Source: Gammaproteobacteria bacterium
GTDB lineage: Bacteria > Pseudomonadota > Gammaproteobacteria > Pseudomonadales > Porticoccaceae
Direction of reading: 5' to 3'
Assembly: GCA_018069465.1 (NCBI GenBank)
Contig: JAGPUW010000025.1
Location: forward strand, 620,001 to 684,000
DNA length: 64,000 nucleotides
Positions 1 through 8,543 of this stretch are shown one piece after another. Every line of letters starts with the position of its first letter. Position 1 is the stretch's first letter. Below the pieces are notes generated by a model. That model was given only the letters and a program-made list of their open reading frames with translations. It ran no database searches and was not told the origin of the DNA. Made by a program: the position numbers and the translations under genes.

Positions 1-297
1 ACCAGCTTAATGAATGCCTTTGCGGTGGCCAATGCGTTCAGCCAGCGCCCGGACAACATCTTCCTTATTACCGACGGCCTACCCACCCAGGGTGAAAGTA
101 AACCCAGTCAATCCACCGTATCGGGCAAAGCCCGAGCCAAACTTTTTGAGAGCGCAGTCAGCACCCTGCCCAAAGGTGTTCCGGTGAATATTATTTTATT
201 CCCCATGGAGGGCGACCCCGAGGCAGCGGCCCTGTTCTGGCAGCTTGGCCTGCTCAGTAGAGGCGCTTTTTTAAGCCCCTCGCGAGACTGGCCATAG
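1..297 (+). CDS. VWA-domain protein, C-terminal part (runs off left edge)
   Basis: The reading frame is open to the left edge and ends with TAG at 295-297, so only about 98 C-terminal residues are visible. They include a strand followed by ITDG (in the segment NIFLITDGLPT), which matches the third metal-ion-dependent adhesion site element of von Willebrand A domains, and then a helix-strand pattern typical of the end of that fold. The next gene, 19 bases downstream on the same strand, also carries a VWA domain, so the two probably work together. No catalytic function can be assigned. The domain call rests on a short segment; the N-terminus, including any signal or membrane segment, lies outside the window. 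Confidence 0.7.
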   Translation, partial: TSLMNAFAVANAFSQRPDNIFLITDGLPTQGESKPSQSTVSGKARAKLFESAVSTLPKGVPVNIILFPMEGDPEAAALFWQLGLLSRGAFLSPSRDWP

Positions 298-316
298 GTG
301 GGATGAGGAAACAACG

Positions 317-1318
317 ATGAAGCGAGCCCGACGCCCGGCGATCGAAATCAGCATCTCCTTTCTCGACGTCATCAGCTGCGGCTTTGGCGCCATTGTGCTG
401 TTGCTGCTAATCGCCAAAACCGTCGAATTCACCGCACCGGAGGAAAGCCAGTCGACACTGCAAAATCAAGGTGTCACCACTTTGCAGGAGCAACTTTTTA
501 GCCTGCGTGGCGAGACTCAGCAAATCAAGCAAGTGCTGACCAGCAAGCGGGAGCAGTTATCTGAGCTGGAGAAAAACATCGCTAAGCTGCGCCAACAACT
601 GGCCAGTGTTAATCGACAATTGCAGGCCAGTGCCCAGGCCGATACCACTGAGCGGGATGAGCTGATTCTCGCCCAGCAGATACTTAGCGAAGAAATGCAG
701 CGTCTGCAACAACGGGGCAGCCCCAATGCCAACCAGCTAATTGGCGGCATTCCGGTGGACAGCGAGTATCTGGTTTTTATTATCGACACCTCGGGCAGCA
801 TGGTCGATTTCGCCTGGCCCAAGGTGCGCGAAGAACTCATTAACATCCTCGATATTTATCCCACGGTGAAAGGCATTCAAGTGATGAACGATATGGGGGA
901 CTATATGTTCGAAAGCTATCGCGGCAAGTGGCTGCCCGACACGCCGGGGCGGCGCCGCGCTATTATCAAACAAATGACCCACTGGCGGCCCTTTAGTAAC
1001 TCCAGCCCGGTAGAGGGCATTCAGCGGGCAATCCGCGCCTTTTACGCCTCGGATAAAAAGATCAGCCTCTATGTCTTTGGCGACGACTTCACGGGAGGCT
1101 CTATTCACAAGGTGCTCAATGCCGTCGCCCAAAGCAACCGCCAGCGTGGCCGCAAAAAACAGCGTGTGCGCATTCACACTATCGGCTTTCCCGTCCATTT
1201 TTTAGCACCAGGTGGCAGAATGGAATCCGCCAGCCGTTTCGCAACGCTGATGCGTGAACTAAGCTATCGTAATGGTGGTACCTTTGTCGGACTCAACAGC
1301 CTTAGTGAGACACGCTAA
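317..1318 (+). CDS. membrane-anchored coiled-coil VWA-domain protein
   Basis: This 333-residue protein has one hydrophobic segment at about residues 12-34, then a Gln/Glu/Leu-rich stretch at about 50-135 that looks like a coiled coil, then a VWA domain whose MIDAS motif DTSGSM is at 157-162. The order suggests an inner-membrane anchor, a periplasmic stalk and a metal-binding protein-interaction head. GAGG-like bases lie just upstream of the ATG. The stop codon abuts the next start, so translation is probably coupled to the lipoprotein genes. The layout loosely recalls TolR/ExbD-like or biopolymer-transport neighbours, but no such motif was seen. Function unknown; the VWA assignment is secure from the motif. 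Confidence 0.85.
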   Translation: MKRARRPAIEISISFLDVISCGFGAIVLLLLIAKTVEFTAPEESQSTLQNQGVTTLQEQLFSLRGETQQIKQVLTSKREQLSELEKNIAKLRQQLASVNRQLQASAQADTTERDELILAQQILSEEMQRLQQRGSPNANQLIGGIPVDSEYLVFIIDTSGSMVDFAWPKVREELINILDIYPTVKGIQVMNDMGDYMFESYRGKWLPDTPGRRRAIIKQMTHWRPFSNSSPVEGIQRAIRAFYASDKKISLYVFGDDFTGGSIHKVLNAVAQSNRQRGRKKQRVRIHTIGFPVHFLAPGGRMESASRFATLMRELSYRNGGTFVGLNSLSETR

Positions 1319-2017
1319 ATGCCGTTAATAACAATAATAACAATGAACACTCGTCGCTCTATCGCCCCCAGCTTGCTAATGAAGGGACTGATAATGGCAG
1401 GCCTGGTAATGGCAAGCCTGCTGCTCAGCGCCTGTGCCACCCAGGTCGAAGTCGACGGCAACTTTCCCCCCGCGCTAACGCATCAATTACCCGTCAAGGC
1501 CGTGGTCGTTTTTGAACCAGCCTTTGCCAGCCATCGTTTTGTAAGCAGCGAGGGCCAGAAAGTCAGCATTGCTGTCGGTCAGATTCAGGTCGAGCTGTTT
1601 AGCGGTCTCGCCGATAGTTTATTTGAACACAGCTCAACCACCACCAGTATGCCGGCCAAGCCTGAGGCCGATTTGATTTTGCTACCCACTGTCGAAGACG
1701 TGCAAATTTCCATGCCCAACGAGTCCCAGTTGAAAGTGTTTGAGGTGTGGATAAAATACAATTTGCAGGTTTTTAACAGTGCCGGTGAACCCGTTGCCGA
1801 CTGGATTATGACGGCCTACGGCAAGACCCCAACCCGTTTTTTGAAATCCAGTACCGAGGCCCTGCACCAGGCCGCCATGGTCGCCATGCGCGATGCCGGG
1901 GCGCACTTTATTACCGGCTTTGCCCGAGTACCAGAAGTCCGCCAGTGGCTGCAGACAAACCAGACAAGGGTATCCAGTAGCAACCCTTCCAGTAGCAACA
2001 TGAGGGCTGAACAATGA
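1319..2017 (+). CDS. predicted lipoprotein of unknown function
   Basis: The protein (232 residues from the first ATG) begins with a signal peptide ending in the lipobox LLSAC, with the lipidated cysteine at residue 39, so it should be anchored to the periplasmic face of a membrane. A second in-frame ATG at 1343 gives a 31-residue signal peptide of more usual length and may be the true start; neither has a strong ribosome-binding site. The first ATG directly abuts the upstream stop. The TGA overlaps the next gene's ATG (ATGA at 2014-2017), indicating translational coupling. I do not recognise the mature domain. The neighbours suggest an envelope role with the VWA proteins. Confidence 0.75.
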   Translation: MPLITIITMNTRRSIAPSLLMKGLIMAGLVMASLLLSACATQVEVDGNFPPALTHQLPVKAVVVFEPAFASHRFVSSEGQKVSIAVGQIQVELFSGLADSLFEHSSTTTSMPAKPEADLILLPTVEDVQISMPNESQLKVFEVWIKYNLQVFNSAGEPVADWIMTAYGKTPTRFLKSSTEALHQAAMVAMRDAGAHFITGFARVPEVRQWLQTNQTRVSSSNPSSSNMRAEQ

Positions 2018-2691
2018 AACCACTGGCCTGTGGTCTCATTCTTGTACTCCTCCTCGCCCTGAGTGCCTGCACCACGACCACCGTTGACGAATACCGGGAA
2101 AATAGCACCTCACTGATATTGGAGAGCAGTGAGCGGGTGGTGGTACTGGGCCGGCGCCACTATGCCGACTACGAAACTGAACCCGATTTTATCGACTGTA
2201 TTGGCGACAAGTTAAATGCCGACCACGAGGTTTCAGTCCTCCCAGAAAGCGAGTTTGTCGACCAGCTCTACCCCTGGTTTGAACCGCGCACCGCACCACT
2301 GGGGTTGAAACGTCTGGCGAAAATGCTCGACGAGCCGATGATTGCCCAGCGCTTCAAGGAACAGGGCCTGCGCTATATGATTTGGGTTGATGGCAGTACC
2401 GAAACCACCGACAAAAGTGGCTCAGTCAGTTGCGCCATTGGTCCCGGCGGCGGTGGCTGTTTTGGTTTTGCCACCTGGGAAAAAACCGGCACTTACGAAG
2501 CTATTATCTGGGATTTACAGACCCTGAAAGAAAGTGGTCGCGTCAAAGTCGAGGCCCAGGGCTCCTCCTATATGGTGGCCATTATTCTGCCCATTCCCAT
2601 TATCGCCCAGGTGCAGGATCAGGCCTGTGACGGTATTGGTCTGCAATTGCGCAGCTTTTTTAGTGGTAATACAGCCGGTGAAACGTCTTAA
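2014..2691 (+). CDS. predicted lipoprotein of unknown function
   Basis: The 225-residue product has a short signal peptide with lipobox ALSAC (Cys19), followed by a Thr-rich linker. The middle is glycine-rich (a run with GGGG near residue 147) and includes four cysteines besides the lipid-bearing one, which could form disulfides in the periplasm. It overlaps the preceding lipoprotein by four bases and is followed four bases later by the M48 protease start, so these genes form a tight operon. No family was recognised. The two lipoproteins do not look like close paralogues by eye. Confidence 0.75.
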   Translation: MKPLACGLILVLLLALSACTTTTVDEYRENSTSLILESSERVVVLGRRHYADYETEPDFIDCIGDKLNADHEVSVLPESEFVDQLYPWFEPRTAPLGLKRLAKMLDEPMIAQRFKEQGLRYMIWVDGSTETTDKSGSVSCAIGPGGGGCFGFATWEKTGTYEAIIWDLQTLKESGRVKVEAQGSSYMVAIILPIPIIAQVQDQACDGIGLQLRSFFSGNTAGETS

Positions 2692-2695
2692 TTTA

Positions 2696-4177
2696 ATGTC
2701 ATCGCCTCTCGCAAAACGCCTCTTAACCAGCGCGCTACTCTGCCTGTTACTGCCCATTTCACTGTACATCAACGCCGAGCAGGCACTGATGATGTCTGCT
2801 AAAAAAGCGGCAAAAATTGGTGGCGAAATGTATGAGGAGGTGACCGCACAAATCCCCATGATTAGCGATAAAAAAATCACCGACTACGTCAACAAAGTTG
2901 GCCAAAACATTGCCCACCACAGTGATAATCCCGACATCAAGTACACCTTCACCGTGCTCGACAGCCCGGAGATTAACGCCTTTGCCTCACCCGGTGGCTA
3001 TGTCTATATTAACCGCGGCCTGTTGGCCTATATGAATTCAGAGAGCCAGCTCGCCGCCGTGCTCGGCCATGAAGTCGCCCACATAACCGCCGATCACGCT
3101 GCCAGCCAGCAGCTGGCACAAACTGGCTCCAATGTCGTTGCCGGGATACTGGCTATACTCACGGGCAGCATGGATGTCGGCGAGGCGACAGCACAGTGGG
3201 GGGCGGCCTCGGTAAAGGGCTATGGCCGTGAAATGGAACTGGAGGCAGATGCCCTGGGCAATAAATCCTTACATCGAGCGGGTTACGATCCCGATGCCAT
3301 GATCGCCATTATTAGCCAACTCAAAGCCCATGAACGCTACACTAAAAAGCGCAGCGCTGATGCCGGCAAGAAAACACAGACCTATCACGGCCTGTTCGCC
3401 TCCCATCCGCGCAATGACAAACGACTGCGGGAGATGCTTAAACTTTCATCCACCAAGGGCAGCAAAGCTGTTGAGCCAATAGCCCCCAATGTCGACAAAG
3501 GCAGTTTCCGCGTCGCCACTAATGGCATGGCCTGGGGTAATAGTTCCGCCCAAAAACAAAAAAAACCCAACCGCTTTTACCACGACAAATTGCGCTTTCA
3601 ATTTGATTACCCCAAGGGCTGGGCATTTAAAGATCAAGGCCTTGCCATCAAGGGTCAGAACGAAAAAAAGTCGGCCACCCTCAATATCGATATAAAAACC
3701 CGCACCCTCGAAAGCCCCCGCGACTACATTAAAAAGAGTCTCGCCATTCCCTTTATCAAGAAGTCTGAAGATCTGCTGATTAATGGCTTGAAAGCCCACA
3801 CCGGCATAGTTCCCGCTAAAAATGACGAAAAAGATCAACGCATTACTGTTATTTATTATGGCCGCAGAGCCTATATATTCCGGGGTACGGTGATCGATGG
3901 CAAGCTTGACGACAAGCCGGACACGCAAGCCAGTCAAAGTTATGACCGGGATTTTCTCAGCATTACAGCAAGCTTTAAACCCCGTTCAAGTCGTGAAATG
4001 CAGACCCAGAACCCCCAGGCAATTTACTATGTAAAAGCAAAAGCAGGGGCCACCTATGCACGCCTATCCCAACACCTCGGCCTCGGCCGCTACGGTGTTG
4101 ACCAACTGCGGCTCATTAATGGCGATTACCCCAGGGGGGAGCCGTCAGTCGGCAAGTGGATAAAAATTATTCGTTAA
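2696..4177 (+). CDS. M48-family zinc metalloprotease with C-terminal extension
   Basis: The start chosen is the ATG four bases after the upstream stop, giving 493 residues with a signal peptide (hydrophobic to about residue 24). A longer open frame from 2534 runs through the upstream gene and is unlikely. The peptidase domain has HEVAH at about 125-129 (two zinc-binding histidines and the catalytic glutamate) and the downstream ELEAD glutamate motif near 181-185. This is the BepA/LoiP type of periplasmic M48 enzyme that degrades or repairs outer-membrane proteins. About 250 further residues include a possible LysM-like segment at the extreme C-terminus. It closes the VWA/lipoprotein run and may process or quality-control its products; that link is inference. 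Confidence 0.85.
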   Translation: MSSPLAKRLLTSALLCLLLPISLYINAEQALMMSAKKAAKIGGEMYEEVTAQIPMISDKKITDYVNKVGQNIAHHSDNPDIKYTFTVLDSPEINAFASPGGYVYINRGLLAYMNSESQLAAVLGHEVAHITADHAASQQLAQTGSNVVAGILAILTGSMDVGEATAQWGAASVKGYGREMELEADALGNKSLHRAGYDPDAMIAIISQLKAHERYTKKRSADAGKKTQTYHGLFASHPRNDKRLREMLKLSSTKGSKAVEPIAPNVDKGSFRVATNGMAWGNSSAQKQKKPNRFYHDKLRFQFDYPKGWAFKDQGLAIKGQNEKKSATLNIDIKTRTLESPRDYIKKSLAIPFIKKSEDLLINGLKAHTGIVPAKNDEKDQRITVIYYGRRAYIFRGTVIDGKLDDKPDTQASQSYDRDFLSITASFKPRSSREMQTQNPQAIYYVKAKAGATYARLSQHLGLGRYGVDQLRLINGDYPRGEPSVGKWIKIIR

Positions 4178-4184
4178 CAACCTG

Positions 4185-4373
4185 CACCACTACTTTGTTG
4201 CACCCACTGGCAACTGCCGCTGGGGTGAGCTTGTGATGCGCCTAAAAATCCAGAGCCCACTCAATTGCCTGGAAACCTCCTATGTCACCACCACTATTTA
4301 TATCGATTATATTGAATCATGGGATGACTACTCCGCTACGGGCTTCGACTTACACGAACAAAGCGCTTACTAA
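4185..4373 (+). pseudogene. 3' remnant of a paralogue of the secreted protein at 4725
   Basis: Translated in frame from 4185 to the TAA at 4371-4373, this gives YFVAPTG, RWGE, then IDYIE, then ATGFDL ending in AY-stop. The same pattern ends the intact gene at 4725-5261: YLVAPTG, RWGD, INYIE, ATGFEL, VY-stop. No start codon or 5' half is present; the similarity begins almost at the stop of the M48 gene. The likely explanation is a tandem duplication followed by deletion of the first copy's front end. Confidence 0.8.
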
Positions 4374-4724
4374 CAAACTATTGTAAAGATTTATAAGCGC
4401 AGCAGAGTTTCAAGAAATAAGACGATAAAAATGCGTGAGTATTTAATCTGTTTTTTTAAACAATTTACAAGGCCCATGGCTTTCAACAACCTGTCAGGCA
4501 GGCCCTTCAACCTGTCAATGTCTACAGGTATAAAGCCACTAACCCCGTGCTACTGTATTCTCGTGGCCACCATGGAAAACCCCATTAAACAGTGCACCAA
4601 AATAATTAATTGCTGTTTTTTTAACTTTCAGAGCCAGACCATAATTAAAAATTAATTGCCAGCATCACGCATAGAATTAAACATAATATGAACCATAAAC
4701 CCATTCCAAGAAGAGACCTGTCGA
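4374..4724 (+). other. non-coding gap before the secreted protein
   Basis: This AT-rich stretch shows no convincing gene. A 74-codon open frame at 4431-4655 has no ribosome-binding site and an unstructured, Cys/Asn/Ile-rich translation. The promoter of the 4725 gene presumably lies here, but no clear -35/-10 pair was identified. Confidence 0.5.
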
Positions 4725-5261
4725 ATGAAACTCCTTTCAATCATCACCCTCTCCATCACCACCTTTTTATTGTCGAGCAACCTGCTAGCAGCGCAATCGT
4801 CTCATTATTATCCTGATTTTAAGGACAGGTTTTCGAGAGGCTTTTCATATGATCCCCGGCCAGGTAATACGGTGGATGATCTGGCCGACACCTCCAGCGA
4901 ATGTCAGCCTGGGGATATCGCTAACGACCAGCCCCTCGAGCTGAATTTGTCTTTTGGACCCCAGAGTTATGATTCACCGATGCTTGCCGTCAACGCCTAC
5001 CTCCCTATCAAAATTATCGCTAGCGAGCATTTTGACTTGGGGTTCGAGGTGATAGATCACTACGAAGAAGCCTACAACTACCTTGTTGCCCCCACAGGTG
5101 ATTACCGCTGGGGCGATTATGTGATCGAACTAGAAAAACCAGCTAGATTCAACTCCCGAAAAACCACTTATGCCACTATCACCGTTAGTATTAACTATAT
5201 TGAAGCCGATGACGGCTACCGCGCCACGGGCTTCGAGTTGCGGGCAAATACCGTTTACTAA
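4725..5261 (+). CDS. secreted protein of unknown function
   Basis: A clear Sec signal peptide (residues 1-23, ending LLAA before QSS) leads a mature region of about 155 residues. It is rich in Tyr and Asp and has only one cysteine (ECQPG), with alternating hydrophobic stretches suggesting a beta-sandwich. The C-terminal motif block (VAPTG, RWGD, INYIE, ATGFEL) is also conserved in the adjacent remnant at 4185-4373, so that half is probably the structured core. The start is supported by a purine-rich AAGAAGAGA upstream. No known family was recognised. It ends before a hairpin facing a convergent gene. Confidence 0.7.
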   Translation: MKLLSIITLSITTFLLSSNLLAAQSSHYYPDFKDRFSRGFSYDPRPGNTVDDLADTSSECQPGDIANDQPLELNLSFGPQSYDSPMLAVNAYLPIKIIASEHFDLGFEVIDHYEEAYNYLVAPTGDYRWGDYVIELEKPARFNSRKTTYATITVSINYIEADDGYRATGFELRANTVY

Positions 5262-5282
5262 TCCCCGGTAAATACACGTAAA

Positions 5283-5307
5283 GATGACGCCAGGCCCCGG
5301 CGTCATC
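5283..5307. terminator. hairpin between convergent genes
   Basis: A perfect 9-bp inverted repeat (GATGACGCC and GGCGTCATC) encloses a 7-base loop in the gap between the secreted-protein gene and the convergent CoA-transferase gene. There is no T-run on either side, so it is a weak or Rho-assisted terminator at best. Confidence 0.5.
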
Positions 5308-5370
5308 TGTCGCGCTCAAGTCAATCGCCCACCGAGGGTTTATTAGTACAGCGCACTGGGAACGCAAGTA

Positions 5371-6594
5371 TTACTCGGGCACAGGCTCGCTACCGAGCAC
5401 ACCGCTGGCTTCTAAAGCAACTATCTCCTCCGCTGAAAGCGACGAATACGCCGCCAGCACTTCCCTATTCTGCTCGCCTAAATAGGGTGCAACCAAAGGC
5501 AGGTGGCCGGGAAATTCTGAAAAACGCAGGGGCATACCCGGCACCTGAAATTCGCCAATACTGCGGTCTGAAATAGTGCGCACTGTCTCGCGCTGTATCA
5601 AGTGAGGGTGGGCCATCGCCTCCTCAACCTCAAGGATGGGGGCCACCGGAATACGCGCATCTTCTAATATCTTTTGCACGGCATCGTCGCTGTCCTGCTG
5701 CGCCATCCATTGCTCGATAATTTTTGCCAGTTCAAAACGGTTTTCAATGCGAATCGCCGGATCATTAAAACGTGGATCCTGCTGTAGCTCGGGCATATTG
5801 ATAGCCTCACAAAAGCCGGGCCACTGGTGCGTTAAGGCGACAATAAAAAAGTAGCGTTCACGCCCTTTAAACATCCCCACTGGCGCGGCGACATTGTGGT
5901 GAGTCCCCAAACGCCGGGGCAAATGCTCACCCTTACTGGCGCTGTAATCCTGCACATTGACTTCATGGTGGTGGAAATATGTATCGAGTAAAGAGATATC
6001 CAGATACTGGCCCTTGCCGGTGCGCTCACGATGGAAGAGCGAAAAACCAATAGCGGTAGCGGCATGAACACCGGTTGAGGTATCACCAATGGCCAGTCCC
6101 GTTAGTGACGGCGGGCCGTCGGCAGGGCCGATCATCGCCGAAACGCCAGAATAGGCCTGGGCGATATAGTCAAAACCGGGTAAGTGGGCAAGCGGCCCCT
6201 CCTGCCCAAAGGTGGAGATGGAGCACATAATTATTTTTGGATTGAGCTTTTTCACCTCCTCCCAACTAAAACCCAGGCGCCCAATAACACCGGCCGAGAA
6301 ATTCTCAACCAGCACATCAAAATGGGGGATCATCTGGCGGATAATTTCCTTCCCCTTCGCTGATTTCAAATCGATGGCCAGTGATTTTTTGCCTCTATTT
6401 TGCTGGACATAGTAGCCACTGCGGCCATCCTCAGCTTTGAAAGGGAAATGGCGAGAATTATCGCCGAATGTTGGCTCTTCAATTTTGACGATCTCCGCGC
6501 CCATTTCCGCCAACAAACGCGTCGCGGCGGGGCCGGCAAGAAACTGTGTGAAATCGAGAACTTTAATACCTTCGAGAATATGGGACTGGCTCAT
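5371..6594 (-). CDS. family III (CaiB/BaiF) CoA-transferase
   Basis: The 407-residue protein matches the family III CoA-transferase pattern from its N-terminus (LDFTQFLAGP, EIVKIEEP) through the central GDTSTG, whose aspartate at about residue 171 corresponds to the catalytic residue that forms the acyl-CoA intermediate. Length is normal. These enzymes move CoA between carboxylic acids, such as formate/oxalate, carnitine or aromatic and steroid acids; the substrate cannot be read from sequence. It stands alone on the minus strand, divergent from an MFS transporter gene 234 bases away, which may import the acid it activates. An AAAAGGT element precedes the ATG. Confidence 0.9.
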   Translation of the reverse strand: MSQSHILEGIKVLDFTQFLAGPAATRLLAEMGAEIVKIEEPTFGDNSRHFPFKAEDGRSGYYVQQNRGKKSLAIDLKSAKGKEIIRQMIPHFDVLVENFSAGVIGRLGFSWEEVKKLNPKIIMCSISTFGQEGPLAHLPGFDYIAQAYSGVSAMIGPADGPPSLTGLAIGDTSTGVHAATAIGFSLFHRERTGKGQYLDISLLDTYFHHHEVNVQDYSASKGEHLPRRLGTHHNVAAPVGMFKGRERYFFIVALTHQWPGFCEAINMPELQQDPRFNDPAIRIENRFELAKIIEQWMAQQDSDDAVQKILEDARIPVAPILEVEEAMAHPHLIQRETVRTISDRSIGEFQVPGMPLRFSEFPGHLPLVAPYLGEQNREVLAAYSSLSAEEIVALEASGVLGSEPVPE

Positions 6595-6828
6595 TTTACG
6601 GACCTTTTATTATTTATTTTGTAGCTATAACAGCACAAGGATCTATTGAAAGCAATTGCGTAAGAATGGTTTATTTCCACGTCAAGCGCTGAATTCCCTT
6701 ACCTTAAAAAGTAGTACTACGACAATGCTACTTGTTCAAACAAAAGTGTTCTGTGGAATAAATTAGCGCGGCCACCAGCAAACGCGATACTCTGGTCAGC
6801 ACCAATATCGGCACAGTATTTCAAAATA

Positions 6829-8160
6829 ATGGCTGATAGCCACGCAAGTAAAACCAGGTTCACTCCCATCGTCACACAAAAACCAGCCAGCCACCGGGCC
6901 GAACGCCACTATCAACTTCAGGTTCGGCGCAATCTCAAGCGCAATTTTGCAGCCCACCTCGCCCATGGACTATTGGGGCAGACGGGCTTTCGCCTTCTCA
7001 CGGCACCCACCTTTCTACCCGCGTATATATTACTGCTTTCAAATGGTTCCACTATTGCCGTGGGCATTGCGCTGGCGATGCAATCCCTCGGCATGGCCAT
7101 CACGCCACTACTGGGTGCCAATCTTATTGAGCATAAGACTCGAGTTTTACCGATGGGTTTTTTTATCGGCGGCGGCATGCGTGGCATGGTGCTGTGCATC
7201 GCACTAGCGGGGCTTTTACTCTCACCCTCCTCTGCCCTACTCGCCATTTATCTGTTTCTGGCCCTGCTGGGGCTATTTCAGGGTATGCAGGGTGTTATCT
7301 TTAATGTGCTGATGAGCAAGGTCATTCCGACTGATAAACGCGGCTGGCTGACGGGCATGAGAAATTTCCTGGCGGGCATTACCGCCTCCGGCGTCGCCTA
7401 CTTAGGCGGGCACTACCTAATCGGCAATAGCCCCGAACCCTTCGGCTACTCGATGACGTTTTTACTCGCCTTCGTGCTCACCAGTATCGGTTTAGGCATG
7501 CTGCTCTTTGTACGCGAGCCAGAGCCGCCCACCGTAGCCCCCAATGTGTCGCTGAAGGAGCGACTCTTGCACATACCTGCTTTGCTGCGCGACGACCCAG
7601 CATTTACCCACTATTTCCTCGCCCGTTCCCTGGCCACCATGGGCCGCATGGCCATGCCTTTTTATATTCTCTACGCCGGGCAAACGCTGGGCTTAAGCGG
7701 TGCCGTGCTGGGCACATTAACCGTTGCCTTTACTCTGTCCGGTACTATTTCAAACTTGGTTTGGGGCTTCATTGCCGACCACCGCGGTTTTCGCCTGGCC
7801 TTCCTCGTCTCCATCGGGCTGTGGATTGCCTCAACCCTGCTACTGTTATTTAGCCAGGGCTTATTGATGAATATTCTGGTGTTTATTAGCATTGGTGCCG
7901 CCACGCAGGGTTTCCAAAGCACGGCGATTAATCTGACTCTGGAGTTTGGCCATCGGGACGATGTCCCCCTGCGTATCGCCATTGCCAATTCCAGCTCCGA
8001 AGTGGCGGGCACCCTGGGGCCATTGCTCGGCGGTATTCTGGCAGCATACTTAGGCTATGAAGCTGTTTTCATCTGCTCGGTCGCCTTTCTTATTCTCGGT
8101 GGGGCAATGGTCAATGCCTACGTGCCCGAACCTCGATGGGCCGCTAACAAACAACATTAA
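6829..8160 (+). CDS. MFS transporter
   Basis: The 443 residues contain a hydrophilic N-terminus of about 45 residues, then about 12 hydrophobic segments arranged as two six-helix halves, as in major facilitator permeases. The hydrophilic link around residues 220-245 is the usual central loop. It is divergent from the CoA-transferase gene, so the two could share a regulatory region; the 234-base gap contains a short palindrome, GTAGTACTAC, near 6711. No strong ribosome-binding site precedes the ATG at 6829, so the start is uncertain. Substrate unknown; uptake of an organic acid or efflux are both possible. Confidence 0.85.
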   Translation: MADSHASKTRFTPIVTQKPASHRAERHYQLQVRRNLKRNFAAHLAHGLLGQTGFRLLTAPTFLPAYILLLSNGSTIAVGIALAMQSLGMAITPLLGANLIEHKTRVLPMGFFIGGGMRGMVLCIALAGLLLSPSSALLAIYLFLALLGLFQGMQGVIFNVLMSKVIPTDKRGWLTGMRNFLAGITASGVAYLGGHYLIGNSPEPFGYSMTFLLAFVLTSIGLGMLLFVREPEPPTVAPNVSLKERLLHIPALLRDDPAFTHYFLARSLATMGRMAMPFYILYAGQTLGLSGAVLGTLTVAFTLSGTISNLVWGFIADHRGFRLAFLVSIGLWIASTLLLLFSQGLLMNILVFISIGAATQGFQSTAINLTLEFGHRDDVPLRIAIANSSSEVAGTLGPLLGGILAAYLGYEAVFICSVAFLILGGAMVNAYVPEPRWAANKQH

Positions 8161-8204
8161 ATACGGTAAGCCGTGGGCGATACCCCCGTGATAACAGAAC
8201 TGGA

Positions 8205-8226
8205 AGGCGCCAATCGGCGTTTTTAT
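8205..8226 (+). terminator. probable intrinsic terminator of the MFS gene
   Basis: A short GC-rich stem (GCGCC/GGCGT with a 4-base loop, 8207-8220) is followed by TTTTA, about 45 bases after the MFS stop codon. The stem is only 5 bp, including one G-T pair, so strength is moderate. Confidence 0.5.
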
Positions 8227-8543
8227 CACTTGTTTTTTGAACACGGGATATTCACCCCAAGCTACACCTCATCACCAGCAGGCCCCTTTTGGCTGAAAAA
8301 GCGGGGGGAATTGCGCTCGAGTTCACAAGTTTAATCAAATAGATTGAAAACTGTCACAAAACAACAAGCCGTGAAAAACAGTACCACTCAGTTCTACTAA
8401 ACTCCCTCTCGTACGCCGCTATAAGTAAACGTTAGCGATGTTGCTGACAAGAAAATAAGTTGTGGTCGCACATTACAGATGAAGAAGTAGTACTGAAAAC
8501 AAAGCTTTACCCACCATTCACACTAGCATAGCGGAGGGGCATC
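8227..8543 (+). other. leader and promoter region of the DUF1329/DUF1302 genes
   Basis: No gene is seen here. The stretch ends with a strong Shine-Dalgarno sequence GGAGG (8532-8537 region) before a GTG start. An AGTAGTACT element near 8486 resembles the palindrome at 6711 upstream of the MFS gene and could be a shared operator, but two short occurrences are weak evidence. Confidence 0.4.

Noticed and set aside
4431-4655. 74-codon open frame upstream of the secreted-protein gene
   Set aside because: No ribosome-binding site, AT-rich non-protein-like composition and no recognisable pattern.
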